From PFJX01 sp044227325 (lineage in GTDB: Bacteria > Pseudomonadota > Gammaproteobacteria > Burkholderiales > Thiobacillaceae), in the NCBI GenBank assembly GCA_044227325.1, contig JBGAFI010000012.1:62001-126000 (forward strand): a DNA stretch of 64,000 bases, read 5' to 3'. Numbering within the stretch: the stretch's first letter is position 1; each line of letters opens with the position of its first letter. A program made the position numbers and the translations under genes. The notes beneath the pieces are model-generated. The model did not search any database, was not told where the DNA came from, and saw only the letters and a list, made by a program, of their open reading frames with translations. Positions 8,125 through 16,934 of the stretch are shown one piece after another.

Positions 8125-9636
8125 ATGAAACTCTTCTCCCGTCTCAGCTTCCGGGGCGGCGTGCATCCGGAAGGCCGCAAGGAACTCTCCGCGGATATTC
8201 CCATCCGCGCCCTGCCCTTGCCGGCGCAATTGTTCGTTTCCTTGCAACAACACATCGGCGCGCCGGCGAACTCTGTGGTCCAGGTCGGCGACAGGGTGCT
8301 CAAGGGACAGCTCATCGCCTCCAGTTCGGGCGCGGTGTCGGCGCCGGTCCATGCCCCCACCTCCGGACGCGTCATCGCCATCGGCGATTACCCCGCGCCG
8401 CATCCCTCCGGTCTGCCCGTTCCCACCATCACCCTCGAATCCGACGGCGAGGACCGCTGGTTGGATTTTGAAATCCCCGCCGACCCCTTTGCCCTGACGC
8501 CGGAAGAGATCGCCACGCGCGTCGGCGCGGCCGGCATCGTCGGCCTGGGCGGCGCCGCCTTTCCCTCGGCGGTGAAGCTCAACGTCAGCCGCAGGAGCGG
8601 CGTCACCACCCTGATCATGAACGGCGGCGAGTGCGAGCCCTACCTGACCTGCGACGACCGTCTCATGCGCGACCGGGCGCCGGAGATCGTCGCCGGCATC
8701 CGCCTCATCCGCCTGGCGGTGGGCGCCAGCGAGGTGCTGGTGGGCATCGAGGACAACAAGCCGGAAGCCATCGCCGCGATGACCGTGGCCGCCCTCGGCA
8801 CGGAAGTGAAAGTGGTCGCCGTGCCCGCCATGTACCCCATGGGCTCGGAGAAACAACTGATCCAGGCGCTGATCGGCAAGGAAGTCCCCGCTGGCGGCCG
8901 CGCCGCCGACATCGGTGTGCTGGTGCACAACGTCGGCACCGCCTTCGCCGTGGCCCAGGCCCTCAAGCTGGGCCGGCCGCTGGTGTCCCGCATCGTCACC
9001 GTCAGCGGCGGCGCCATCGCCGCGCCGGGCAACCTGGAGGTGCTGATCGGCACCCCGGCCCAGTCCCTGTTCGAGGTGAGCGGCGGCTTCAAGGAGACTC
9101 CCGCGCGCCTGGTCATGGGCGGCCCCATGATGGGCCAGCAGTTCACCAACCCCATGGTGCCGGTGATCAAGGGCACCAGCGGCGTGCTCGCCCTGACCCC
9201 GGCCGAAATCGGCAAACCCCAGCCCGCGCCCTGCATCCGCTGTTCCACCTGCGTGCGCGCCTGCCCGGTGGGCCTGCTGCCCCTGGAGATGGCCGCGAAC
9301 ATCCGCGCGACCAACCTCGACGTCGCCGTCGACCTGGGCCTGAAGGACTGCATCGCCTGCGGCTCCTGCTCCTATGTCTGTCCGGCCCACATTCCGCTGG
9401 TCCACTACTTCAACTACGCGAAGGGCGAACTCGCCGCGCGGGAACGCAACAAGATGAGGCAGGACGCCACCAAGAAGCTGGCCGAGGAACGCACCGCCCG
9501 CATGGAGCGCATCGCCCGAGAACGGGAAGAGGCCGCCAAGGCGCGCGCCGCGAAGAAAGCCGCCCAGGAGGCCGCGAAGAAGGCCGCCGCCGAAGCCGCC
9601 GCGAAGGCCGCGGCCGAGAAGGCGGAGGCGGCATGA
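8125..9636 (+). CDS. rnfC: Rnf complex NADH-binding subunit C
   Basis: This 503-residue peripheral subunit has an N-terminal barrel-sandwich region, a flavin/NADH-binding Rossmann-like core (GLGGAAFPSAVKL, LIMNGGECEPYL, then DDRLM), and two 4Fe-4S motifs near residues 370-420 (CIRCSTCVRACP and CIACGSCSYVCP). The tail is a long Lys/Glu/Ala helix rich in KAAAEAA repeats, as in E. coli RsxC but shorter. RnfC is the NAD(H) module. The repeat-bearing gaps before and after it are unlike the tight spacing of the rest of the operon. Confidence 0.95.
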   Translation: MKLFSRLSFRGGVHPEGRKELSADIPIRALPLPAQLFVSLQQHIGAPANSVVQVGDRVLKGQLIASSSGAVSAPVHAPTSGRVIAIGDYPAPHPSGLPVPTITLESDGEDRWLDFEIPADPFALTPEEIATRVGAAGIVGLGGAAFPSAVKLNVSRRSGVTTLIMNGGECEPYLTCDDRLMRDRAPEIVAGIRLIRLAVGASEVLVGIEDNKPEAIAAMTVAALGTEVKVVAVPAMYPMGSEKQLIQALIGKEVPAGGRAADIGVLVHNVGTAFAVAQALKLGRPLVSRIVTVSGGAIAAPGNLEVLIGTPAQSLFEVSGGFKETPARLVMGGPMMGQQFTNPMVPVIKGTSGVLALTPAEIGKPQPAPCIRCSTCVRACPVGLLPLEMAANIRATNLDVAVDLGLKDCIACGSCSYVCPAHIPLVHYFNYAKGELAARERNKMRQDATKKLAEERTARMERIAREREEAAKARAAKKAAQEAAKKAAAEAAAKAAAEKAEAA

Positions 9637-9658
9637 ACAAGGCGGCCACATATCCGAG

Positions 9659-9752
9659 CGGTGAAAGGCGAAACGTGAAACGTGATGCCCGCCCCGCGCC
9701 CGCGGCGCGCTCTTCCCTGTCGGGCGGGCACGACCCCGTTTCGCGCTTCACC
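9659..9752. repeat. Palindromic intergenic repeat, copy 2 (rnfC-rnfD)
   Basis: Arms GTGAAAGGCGAAACG (9661-9675) and CGTTTCGCGCTTCAC (9737-9751) pair at 13 of 15 positions, with an inner pair TGCCCGCC/GGCGGGCA. The element is the inverted relative of the copy before rnfC. Confidence 0.7.
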
Positions 9753-9784
9753 CTGCAACGCTCCACCCAGCACATGCCACGGCC

Positions 9785-10876
9785 ATGACCACCCCCGCCC
9801 ACTCCCCCCACGCCCACGCGCCATCCAGCGTGAGCCAGGTCATGGCCACGGTGATGGTGGCCCTGGCGCCGGCGACCCTGTTCGGTTTCTTCCTGTACGG
9901 CTGGCCCGCCTTCAACCTGTGGGCCGTGGCGATGATCGCCGCCCTGGTGACCGAGGCGTCCATGGTCGGCCTGCGCAGGCGGCCGGTGAAACCCGCCCTC
10001 ATGGATGGTTCCGCCGCCCTCACCGCCTGGCTGCTGGCGCTTTCCCTGCCGCCCTGGGCCCCCTGGTGGATCGCCGCCGTGGGCGGCATGTTCGCCATCC
10101 TGGTGGGCAAGCAGATATTCGGCGGCCTGGGCCAGAACGTGTTCAACCCGGCCATGGCGGCCCGGGTCATGCTGCTCATCGCCTTCCCGGTGGAAATGAC
10201 CCTGTGGACCCAGCCGGGCAGTTTCCCCGGCGCCCACCTGCCCGGCTTCATGGAAGGCCTCGCGGTCACCTTCTCCGGCATCCACATCGACGGCATGGCC
10301 AGCGCCTCCCTGCTGGGCCACGTGAAGACCGAATTCACGCGCGGCATCGACCTGATGCACAGCCTGCCCGAGTTGCACGCCAGCCAGAAAACCGGCCTGC
10401 TCGACGCCGCCTGGGGCAGCCGCGCGGGCAGCCTGGGGGAGACCTCGGCCCTGTTGCTGCTGGCGGGCGGCGTCATGCTGATGGTGCGCCGCGTCATCAC
10501 CTGGCACGCCCCCGTCGCCATGCTGCTGGGGGTCATCGTGCCGGCCCTGGTCGCCCACGCCATCGACCCGGCCCGCTACCTGGACATGACCGCCCATCTG
10601 CTCGCCGGCGGCGTCATGCTCGGCGCCTTCTTCATCGTCACCGATCCGGTCACCTCCCCCAATACCCCCGTCGGCCAGTTCGTGTTCGGGCTGGGCGTGG
10701 GCCTGCTGACCTGGATCATCCGCACCTGGGGCGGCTATCCGGAAGGCGTCGCCTTCGCCGTCATGCTCATGAACGCCGCCACGCCGGTCATCGACCGCTA
10801 CGTGAAACCGCGCATCTACGGCCGCACCCGGGACGGCAAGCCGCTGCCGGTGGAAGCCAGCGGCAAGGGAGCCTGA
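9785..10876 (+). CDS. rnfD: Rnf complex membrane subunit D
   Basis: This 363-residue polytopic protein has the NqrB/RnfD signatures ALMDGSAALTAWLLAL, GGLGQNVFNPAMAARVML and ITDPVTSPNTPVGQF (written here in part: FIVTDPVTSPNTP). RnfD carries FMN bound covalently to a hydroxyl residue in a DG-x-TGATPL-type motif. Here the aligned loop reads DGMASASLLGH, so serine would have to replace threonine. The start ATG follows the repeat-filled gap after rnfC. The gene ends one base before rnfG. Confidence 0.93.
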   Translation: MTTPAHSPHAHAPSSVSQVMATVMVALAPATLFGFFLYGWPAFNLWAVAMIAALVTEASMVGLRRRPVKPALMDGSAALTAWLLALSLPPWAPWWIAAVGGMFAILVGKQIFGGLGQNVFNPAMAARVMLLIAFPVEMTLWTQPGSFPGAHLPGFMEGLAVTFSGIHIDGMASASLLGHVKTEFTRGIDLMHSLPELHASQKTGLLDAAWGSRAGSLGETSALLLLAGGVMLMVRRVITWHAPVAMLLGVIVPALVAHAIDPARYLDMTAHLLAGGVMLGAFFIVTDPVTSPNTPVGQFVFGLGVGLLTWIIRTWGGYPEGVAFAVMLMNAATPVIDRYVKPRIYGRTRDGKPLPVEASGKGA

Positions 10877-10877
10877 G

Positions 10878-11525
10878 ATGGATCTCGAGTCCCTGCGCGG
10901 CAAGCTCTCCTACCAGGCCCTTCTGCTGGGCGGCACGGCGCTCATCACCAGCGCCGCCCTGGCCCTCGCCTCCAAGGCCACCGCGCCCGACATCGCGGCG
11001 GCGGCGGCGGCGGACCTGAAGCAGTCCCTGACCCAGGTGCTGCCGGGCAAGTACGACAACGATCTGCTGCAAGACACGCTGGAACTGCCCGGCCCGGACG
11101 GCGAGCCGGTGCAGGTCTACCGCGCCCGCCACGGCCAGCAGGTGGACGCGGTGGTGTTCCAGGTGGTCGGCCGCGGCTACGGCGGCGCCATCGTCTGCAT
11201 CATGAGCGTGGACCGGGACGGCAAGGTGCTGGGCGTGCGCGTCCTCAAGCACAACGAAACGCCGGGCCTGGGCGACAAGATCGAGCCGGCCAAGGACAAC
11301 TGGATCCACGCCTTCGAACACAAATTCCTGGGCGATCCGCCCCTGGAGAAATGGGGCGTGAAGAAGGACGGCGGCGTGTTCGACCAGTTCGCCGGCGCCA
11401 CCATCACCCCCCGGGGCGTGGTGAAGGCGGTGAAAGGCGGCCTGGAGTTTTTCCAGCGGGAGAAGGGCAAGCTGCTGGAGGGAACCGCGCCCAAACTGGC
11501 CCAGGCCCCCGCCGGCAAAGGATGA
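10878..11525 (+). CDS. rnfG: Rnf complex FMN-binding subunit G
   Basis: This 215-residue protein has one N-terminal membrane segment (about 12-32) and a periplasmic FMN-binding domain. The covalent flavin motif is GATITPRGVVKAV, with the threonine of GAT.T as the attachment site. It also has the family segment GFGDKIEP in the form GLGDKIEP. ApbE would install the flavin; no apbE is in the window. It is tightly packed between rnfD and rnfE. Confidence 0.92.
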   Translation: MDLESLRGKLSYQALLLGGTALITSAALALASKATAPDIAAAAAADLKQSLTQVLPGKYDNDLLQDTLELPGPDGEPVQVYRARHGQQVDAVVFQVVGRGYGGAIVCIMSVDRDGKVLGVRVLKHNETPGLGDKIEPAKDNWIHAFEHKFLGDPPLEKWGVKKDGGVFDQFAGATITPRGVVKAVKGGLEFFQREKGKLLEGTAPKLAQAPAGKG

Positions 11526-11529
11526 AGCC

Positions 11530-12219
11530 ATGAGCGACACGCGCACCGACTATCTCCGCATCACCAAGGACGGCCTCTGGGACAACAACGTGGTGTTCGC
11601 CCAGATGCTTGCCCTGTGCCCCACCCTGGCGGTGACCGGCACGGCCACCAACGGCCTCGGCATGGGCATGGCAACCACGGCGGTGCTGGTGGCCTCCAAT
11701 GTGTTGATCTCGGCTCTGCGCAAGTTCATCAGCCCGGATGTGCGCATCCCGGTCTACATCGTCTTCATCGCCACCCTGGTGACCCTGGTGGATATGAGCC
11801 TGAACGCCTGGGTGCATGAGCTGTACAAGGTGCTGGGCCTGTTCATCGCCCTGATCGTGGTGAACTGCGCGATCCTGGGCCGGGCCGAATCCTTCGCCGC
11901 GAAGAACCCGGTGGCCGCCTCCGCCATGGACGGCGTGATGATGGGCCTGGGCTTCACCGCCGCCCTGGTCGCCATCGGCGGCGTGCGCGAGATCCTCGGC
12001 AGCGGCACCCTGTTCGCCAACGCCCACCTGCTGCTGGGCGACGCCTTCGCCTTCCTGGAATTGAAACTGATCCCGGACTATCGGGGTTTCCTGCTCATGA
12101 TCCTGCCGCCGGGTGGCTTCATGGCCGTGGGTTTCCTGCTCGCCGCGAAACGCGCCATGGACAGCCGCCGCGCCGCGAAGGCGGAAGCCGCCGCGCTGCC
12201 GGAACCGGTGGCTTCCTGA
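11530..12219 (+). CDS. rnfE: Rnf complex membrane subunit E
   Basis: This 229-residue integral membrane protein is paralogous to RnfA, with GLWDNNVVFAQMLALCPTLAVT at the N-terminus, GLGMGMATT and the LNAWVHELYKVLGLFI segment. It has six membrane segments plus an extended alanine-rich tail. It forms the RnfA/E pair around the membrane iron-sulfur centre. It begins 4 bp after rnfG. Confidence 0.95.
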   Translation: MSDTRTDYLRITKDGLWDNNVVFAQMLALCPTLAVTGTATNGLGMGMATTAVLVASNVLISALRKFISPDVRIPVYIVFIATLVTLVDMSLNAWVHELYKVLGLFIALIVVNCAILGRAESFAAKNPVAASAMDGVMMGLGFTAALVAIGGVREILGSGTLFANAHLLLGDAFAFLELKLIPDYRGFLLMILPPGGFMAVGFLLAAKRAMDSRRAAKAEAAALPEPVAS

Positions 12220-12229
12220 GGACTCCGCC

Positions 12230-12511
12230 ATGCAGATCGCCGTCGCCTATTCCGACCCCGCCCAGCAAACCTGGCTGCGCATCGATGTGCCCGAGGACAG
12301 CACCGTGGAGCAGGCCATCATCAAATCCGGCATCCTGCGCCAGTTCCCCCAGATCGATCTGGAGACCCAGGCGGTGGGCGTATTCGGCAAACTGGCCAAG
12401 CTGGACGCGACGCTGAAACCGGGCGACCGCATCGAAATCTACCGGGGCATCACCGCCGATCCCGCCACCGTGCCGCGCCGCCGCATGGGCGACGAGGACG
12501 ACGACGATTGA
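12230..12511 (+). CDS. rnfH: RnfH-family ubiquitin-fold protein
   Basis: This 93-residue protein has a beta-grasp fold (IAVAYSDPAQQTWLRIDVP, then VEQAIIKSGILRQFPQIDL and GDRIEIYRGI) and ends in an acidic DEDDDD tail. RnfH commonly closes rnf operons in diazotrophs; its molecular role is unclear. It starts 10 bp after rnfE. The 97 bp that follow hold only a weak hairpin (12577-12604). Confidence 0.88.
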   Translation: MQIAVAYSDPAQQTWLRIDVPEDSTVEQAIIKSGILRQFPQIDLETQAVGVFGKLAKLDATLKPGDRIEIYRGITADPATVPRRRMGDEDDDD

Positions 12512-12608
12512 GCGGGATGCGTTGAACGGCTTTCAAGCCTTGTAGACGCGGGGCTCGGCTCGCGCCAGGTTGTCCAAACCGCTCCAAAAAACGAAGCGAG
12601 GTTTGCCC

Positions 12609-13067
12609 TCAGAGTTTGGCCAGATCGTCCGCTTGCAGGGCGCCCAACTGGCAACGGCCCTGTTTCACCGCTTCCACCAGTTTGCCCAGGCTCTGCTCCT
12701 GGAGCAGCTGGAACAGCTTTTCCTTCACCGGGCGCCAACGGCAGTGCATGGCGCAGGCGGTTTCGTCGGAACATTCCTTGAAGCCCAGGAAGCATTCCTT
12801 GGTGGCGCGCTCGCCGCCGATGACGGTCATGACTTCCATCAGACTGACCTGGTCCGCGCCGCGCATCATGAAATAGCCGCCCTGACGGCCCCGGGAGGAA
12901 CCGACGATGCCCCGGCGCGAGAATTCCTGCATGAGTTTGCTGAGGTAGGGCAGCGGCAGATCCAGGCGCGCCGCCAGGGTGCGGCACAGCACGTGGCTAC
13001 CCGGCGGCTCGGTGGCGAGCAGGACGAGGGCCTGGATGGCATATTGGCTGCTGCGGGAAAAAATCAT
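12609..13067 (-). CDS. Rrf2-family transcriptional regulator with Fe-S-type cysteines
   Basis: This 152-residue protein has a winged helix (FSRSSQYAIQALVLLATEP, with the recognition region YLSKLMQEFSRRGIVGSSRGRQGG) and cysteines C92, C99, C105 and C109 in ECFLGFKECSDETACAMHC. The spacing resembles Fe-S-binding Rrf2 members such as IscR and NsrR, so sensing of NO, oxygen or Fe-S status is plausible. I chose the ATG at 13067 (MIFSRSSQYA), which matches the family start. It is convergent with rnf and just downstream of the HDOD gene. Target genes are unknown. Confidence 0.85.
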   Translation of the reverse strand: MIFSRSSQYAIQALVLLATEPPGSHVLCRTLAARLDLPLPYLSKLMQEFSRRGIVGSSRGRQGGYFMMRGADQVSLMEVMTVIGGERATKECFLGFKECSDETACAMHCRWRPVKEKLFQLLQEQSLGKLVEAVKQGRCQLGALQADDLAKL

Positions 13068-13169
13068 GGGAAAAAGGAGGGGATGTCGGAATTTAGGACA
13101 GCAATATCCATACCACGCCCGCGTGCCCCGCCACAAGCGGAGCCGGTGGATGAAGCGCTATTCGGACCA

Positions 13170-13203
13170 CGACAATGTCGCCTCATTGTCGCGAACACGA
13201 CAA
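13170..13203. promoter_or_regulatory. Tandem CGACAA/TTGTCG palindromes
   Basis: CGACAATG (13170-13177) and CATTGTCG (13184-13191) form a perfect inverted repeat with a 6-bp spacer. The right arm pairs again with CGACAA at 13198-13203, also with a 6-bp spacer. The site lies about 100 bp upstream of the Rrf2 gene, and a related palindrome precedes the HDOD gene. Confidence 0.5.
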
Positions 13204-13210
13204 AGCCCCC

Positions 13211-14074
13211 TCAAGCGGGTGGCGCTTCCTCATCGGGTAGGGTGCTCAGAACCGAGTTGAGCAGCGCGGCCTTGTCCTCCGCGCCGAGACCGGGCAACAC
13301 GCCCACCACCACGTCCAGCGTGGCGCCGGTCAGTTTGGCCGCGGCGCGGATGTCGTCGGGCAAGGCGGCATCGCCGACGCCGTTGTCCAGGTGCCGGGCG
13401 ACATTCACCGCCAGCCGGGCCATGCGCGCGCGCATGCCCTCGTCGCCCCGGATCAGTTGCTTGATGAGCTGCGGCAGGGTCCAGTTCTCGATCAGCAGCA
13501 GCGTGATGTCCAGGAACGCGAAGCCGCAGGCCTGGCGCTGCGCCTGCTCGCTGCGCTGGGCGCGGCCGCTGTGCAGTTCCTCCATCGCCTTCATGGGCAG
13601 TTCGGGGGCGAATGCCCACAGTTCGATGTCCCCCGCGTTCGCCAGCAGCGCGGCCATTGCCAGCTCGCCCGGATCCAGGTCGTGGCGCAACGCGCCCCAG
13701 GCCAGGGCGATGCGCGCGGCCAGCGACGCGCGCGCCTCGCAGGCGATGAAGCCGGCGTTGTCCTCGCCGACATCCGGAGCGGTGTGGATCTGTTCCTTGA
13801 ATTGCTGGGTGCCCAGGGCCAGGACCACGCCCAGCGGCGTCGTGATGTCCTTCGCCATGCGCCGGGGCAGACGGCGGTTGGCTTCCTTCAGCAGACGCAG
13901 GGCGAGCAGCGGGTCTTCAAGCAGCAGGGCGGAGTAGGCGTAGGCGGAAAGGGTGTCTTCCGAGCCCGCTTCCAATGCGCTCAGTGCCGCCTTGCTGGCC
14001 GCCTTGATGGGCTGTTCCTTGTGCTCCAGAAACGCCGCCCACTGTCCCGCTCCCCACCAGGAATGCCCCGCCAT
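13211..14074 (-). CDS. HDOD-domain protein
   Basis: This 287-residue protein has an HDOD-like all-helical domain. Recognisable stretches are LLLEDPLLALRLLKEAN, TPLGVVLALGTQQFKEQI and WALLAN-type helices (AMAALLANAGDIELWAFAPEL). HDOD proteins usually lack HD-phosphohydrolase catalytic residues and act as signalling or scaffold proteins. The start at 14074 (MAGHSWWGAGQW) has AAGGAG about 8 nt upstream, better than the more distal ATG at 14101. A palindrome related to the one at 13170-13203 lies 31 bp upstream. Confidence 0.75.
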   Translation of the reverse strand: MAGHSWWGAGQWAAFLEHKEQPIKAASKAALSALEAGSEDTLSAYAYSALLLEDPLLALRLLKEANRRLPRRMAKDITTPLGVVLALGTQQFKEQIHTAPDVGEDNAGFIACEARASLAARIALAWGALRHDLDPGELAMAALLANAGDIELWAFAPELPMKAMEELHSGRAQRSEQAQRQACGFAFLDITLLLIENWTLPQLIKQLIRGDEGMRARMARLAVNVARHLDNGVGDAALPDDIRAAAKLTGATLDVVVGVLPGLGAEDKAALLNSVLSTLPDEEAPPA

Positions 14075-14104
14075 CGTGGTCTCCTTCAAGGAAACAAACA
14101 CTTA

Positions 14105-14120
14105 CGACATGCCATTGTCG
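14105..14120. promoter_or_regulatory. CGACA-N6-TGTCG palindrome upstream of the HDOD gene
   Basis: CGACATGCCATTGTCG repeats the motif seen at 13170-13203. The same regulator may bind at both sites. It lies 31 bp before the HDOD start codon. Confidence 0.4.
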
Positions 14121-14184
14121 GCAAGCCGGGCGAAAAGCTTGAGCCCGATACTCGGTCACTCTACGCGACCTTGTGGGAAACCGG

Positions 14185-16863
14185 CTAGATCGTTTCTCCG
14201 AACACGCTGTGCCAGAGGGCTTTCACCGCCCGGATTTCACCGGCCAGGCCGGCTTCCTCGGCGCGGGCATGTTCCGCGCCTTGCAGCTTGATGGCGTGCT
14301 GGCGCCTGCGCAGTTCCCGATAGGCATCCCCCGCCGCCAGGCCGACCTCCTCGGGCACCAGGCCCAGTTCCCCGGCGCGCCGGAGCAGGGCGATGTTGCC
14401 GATGTTCGCGGTCATGTCCGGGTGGGCGGCCGCCTCCGCGAGCACCAGGTACTGCACGGCGAACTCCACGTCCACCAGGCCGCCCCGGTCGTGCTTGATG
14501 TCGAACAAGCCGGACGGATTGGGATGGCCGTCCAGCATTTTTTGGCGCATGGCGAGTACCTCGCCGCGCAGCTTTTCCGTGTCCCGTGGCTGTTCCAGCA
14601 CGGCGGCGCGGATGCCGGCGAAGCGCTCGCCCACGGCGCGGTCGCCGCAGCAGAAGCGGGCGCGGGTCAGGGCCTGGTGCTCCCAGGTCCAGGCGTGGTT
14701 GCGCTGATAGTCCTCGAACGCGTCCAGGCTGCTCACCAGCAGGCCGGAGGCGCCGTCCGGGCGCAGACGGAGATCGGTTTCGTAGAGGATGCCGGCGGAG
14801 GTCAGGGTGCCCATCCAGGTGTTGAGCCGCTTGCCCAGCTTCGCATAGATGTCCTGGGCGTCCGCATGGTCGTCCTCGTAGAGGAAGACGATGTCCAGGT
14901 CGGAGGCGTAGCCCAGCTCCTTGCCGCCCAGCTTGCCGTAGGCGACGACCGCGAAGGCCGGCGCTTCCCGGTGCCTGCCGGGCAGATTCGCCCAGACCAG
15001 GTCCAGGGTGGCCTGGACCAGCAGGTCGGCGAGATCGGACAAATGGTCGGACAGCTTCTCCACCGTCCACAGCCCGGCCAGATCCTGGGCCAGCAGGCGG
15101 AAGGTTTCCGTTTGCTTGAAGTGGCGCAACTCGTCCATCTGGCGTTCCACGTCGCCTTCGTGCGCTTGCAGACGTTCGCGCAGTTCCTCCGCCAGCAGGG
15201 GCCAGTCCGGCGGCGCCATGAGCTGGCGCGCGTCCAGCAGTTCGTCCAGCAGGCGCGGCTGCTGGGTCAGATAACGCGCGGCCCACGGGCTGCTGCTGAC
15301 CAGCCGGGCGAGCTGGCGCAGACTCTGGGGGTATTCCTTCAGCAAGGCCAGATAAGTCCCGCGCTTGGCGATGGCTTCCAGCAGGGCGAGGATACGCGAC
15401 AGGGTTTCCGGCGCGTTGGCGAAACCCGCCGCGACTTCCACCAGGGGCGGCAGCAGGCCGTCCAGCATGGCCTTGTTGCCGGCGGGCAGGCTGGCGTAGC
15501 GGCTGCTTTGCTTCAAGGTGCGCAACTGGTGCAGCGCGCTCTCGGGATCGCGGTAGCCGACACCGGCCAGACGCGCCATCGCGTCCTCGTCGGCCAGATC
15601 GCACAAGCCGGCGAGGGGATGGCCGGACTGATCCTCCTGGGGCGCGCCGAACACCTGCTCGAAATAGCCGGCGATCTTGCGGCGCAGACCGTTGAGACGG
15701 GACTCCAGTCCCGCCCAGTCGGCGCAGCCCATGGCCGCCGCGACGCGCGCGCGGTCCTCGACGTTGTGGGGCAGTGTCTGGGTTTGGGCGTCGTCCAGGT
15801 ATTGCAGCCGGTGTTCCAGGTTGCGCAGGAACACATAGGTGGAATCCATCTCGGCGGCCTGGAGTTCGGGAATCAGCCCCTCCTCGGCCAGCTTTTCCAG
15901 CACGACGCGGGTGGGGCGCAGCCGGAACGCGGCGATGCGCCCGCCGCGGATGAGCTGGAACACCTGGGCGATGAACTCGATCTCGCGGATGCCGCCCGGC
16001 CCCAGCTTGATGTTGTCCGCCATGTCCTTGCGCGCCACCTCGCGGCGGATCTGGGCATGCAGGTCGCGCATGGAACCGAAGGCGCCAAAGTCCAGGTATT
16101 TGCGGAACACGAAGGGCTTGCGCAGGGTTTCCAGTTCCGCGATGCGATCGCCGGTCAACGCGCGGCCCTTGATCCAGGCGTAGCGTTCCCACTCCCGCGC
16201 CTGGGTGTAGAAGTATTCCTCCAGCATGGCGAAGCTGGAGGCGAGCGGCCCGCCGTCGCCATAGGGACGCAGGCGCATGTCCACGCGAAACACGTAGCCG
16301 TCGCCGGTCTTGTCGTCGAGGGCGTTGATCAGACGCTTGCCCAGACGGGTGAAGAACTCGAAATTCTTGAGTTTGCGCGGCCCCTCGGTCTCGCCTTCCT
16401 CGGGAAACACGAAGATGAGGTCGATATCCGAGGACGCGTTCAATTCGCCGCCGCCCAGCTTGCCCATGCCCACCACCATCATGCGCTGGGGCCGGCCCGC
16501 GCCATCCATGGGTTCGCCGTGGACGGCGGCGAGATCGCGATGGTGGAAATCCAGCGCGCGGGCGATGGCGATTTCCGCCAGCGCGGTGAGGGTGCCGGTC
16601 ACCTCGTCCAGATTCGCCAGCCCCCCCAGATCCCGCGCCATGACCCGGGCGAACACCCGCTCCCGCAGCCGGCGCAATTGGCGCTTCAGGTCTTCCTCCG
16701 TGGCGAACCCGTCGGCGAGGAATTCGTCCATCTCCGCGCGGAAGACCGGCGCGTGGACCGTCTCCGCGATCCAGCCGGCCAGTTCCGGCCGGGCGTTGAG
16801 TCGTGCGTTGAGCCAGCGGCTATACGCGGCGGCGCGGGAAAGCAGTTCCGAGGTGGATGTCAT
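14185..16863 (-). CDS. glnE: Bifunctional glutamine synthetase adenylyltransferase/deadenylylase
   Basis: This 892-residue protein has the two nucleotidyltransferase halves of GlnE: MGKLGGGELNASSDIDLIF (about 132-150, deadenylylating half) and YGKLGGKELGYASDLDIVF (about 640-660, adenylylating half), each with the paired aspartates that hold magnesium. GlnE tunes glutamine synthetase in response to PII and so belongs to the same nitrogen circuit as NtrC and NifL. I took the ATG at 16863 (MTSTSELL); in-frame ATGs at 16890 and 16923 would add up to 20 residues. An NtrC-type palindrome sits 57 bp upstream. Confidence 0.93.
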   Translation of the reverse strand: MTSTSELLSRAAAYSRWLNARLNARPELAGWIAETVHAPVFRAEMDEFLADGFATEEDLKRQLRRLRERVFARVMARDLGGLANLDEVTGTLTALAEIAIARALDFHHRDLAAVHGEPMDGAGRPQRMMVVGMGKLGGGELNASSDIDLIFVFPEEGETEGPRKLKNFEFFTRLGKRLINALDDKTGDGYVFRVDMRLRPYGDGGPLASSFAMLEEYFYTQAREWERYAWIKGRALTGDRIAELETLRKPFVFRKYLDFGAFGSMRDLHAQIRREVARKDMADNIKLGPGGIREIEFIAQVFQLIRGGRIAAFRLRPTRVVLEKLAEEGLIPELQAAEMDSTYVFLRNLEHRLQYLDDAQTQTLPHNVEDRARVAAAMGCADWAGLESRLNGLRRKIAGYFEQVFGAPQEDQSGHPLAGLCDLADEDAMARLAGVGYRDPESALHQLRTLKQSSRYASLPAGNKAMLDGLLPPLVEVAAGFANAPETLSRILALLEAIAKRGTYLALLKEYPQSLRQLARLVSSSPWAARYLTQQPRLLDELLDARQLMAPPDWPLLAEELRERLQAHEGDVERQMDELRHFKQTETFRLLAQDLAGLWTVEKLSDHLSDLADLLVQATLDLVWANLPGRHREAPAFAVVAYGKLGGKELGYASDLDIVFLYEDDHADAQDIYAKLGKRLNTWMGTLTSAGILYETDLRLRPDGASGLLVSSLDAFEDYQRNHAWTWEHQALTRARFCCGDRAVGERFAGIRAAVLEQPRDTEKLRGEVLAMRQKMLDGHPNPSGLFDIKHDRGGLVDVEFAVQYLVLAEAAAHPDMTANIGNIALLRRAGELGLVPEEVGLAAGDAYRELRRRQHAIKLQGAEHARAEEAGLAGEIRAVKALWHSVFGETI

Positions 16864-16919
16864 GGCGAATCTCGTTCGGCGCGGCAAGAAAGGCATTTTG
16901 CCGCCGATTGCGGCGACTG

Positions 16920-16934
16920 GCACCCGTTTGGTGC
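16920..16934. promoter_or_regulatory. NtrC-type palindrome upstream of glnE
   Basis: GCACC-CGTTT-GGTGC is an exact GCACC-N5-GGTGC palindrome, the same structure as the one at 6696-6710. I see no convincing sigma-54 promoter between it and glnE, so its function is uncertain. Confidence 0.4.
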
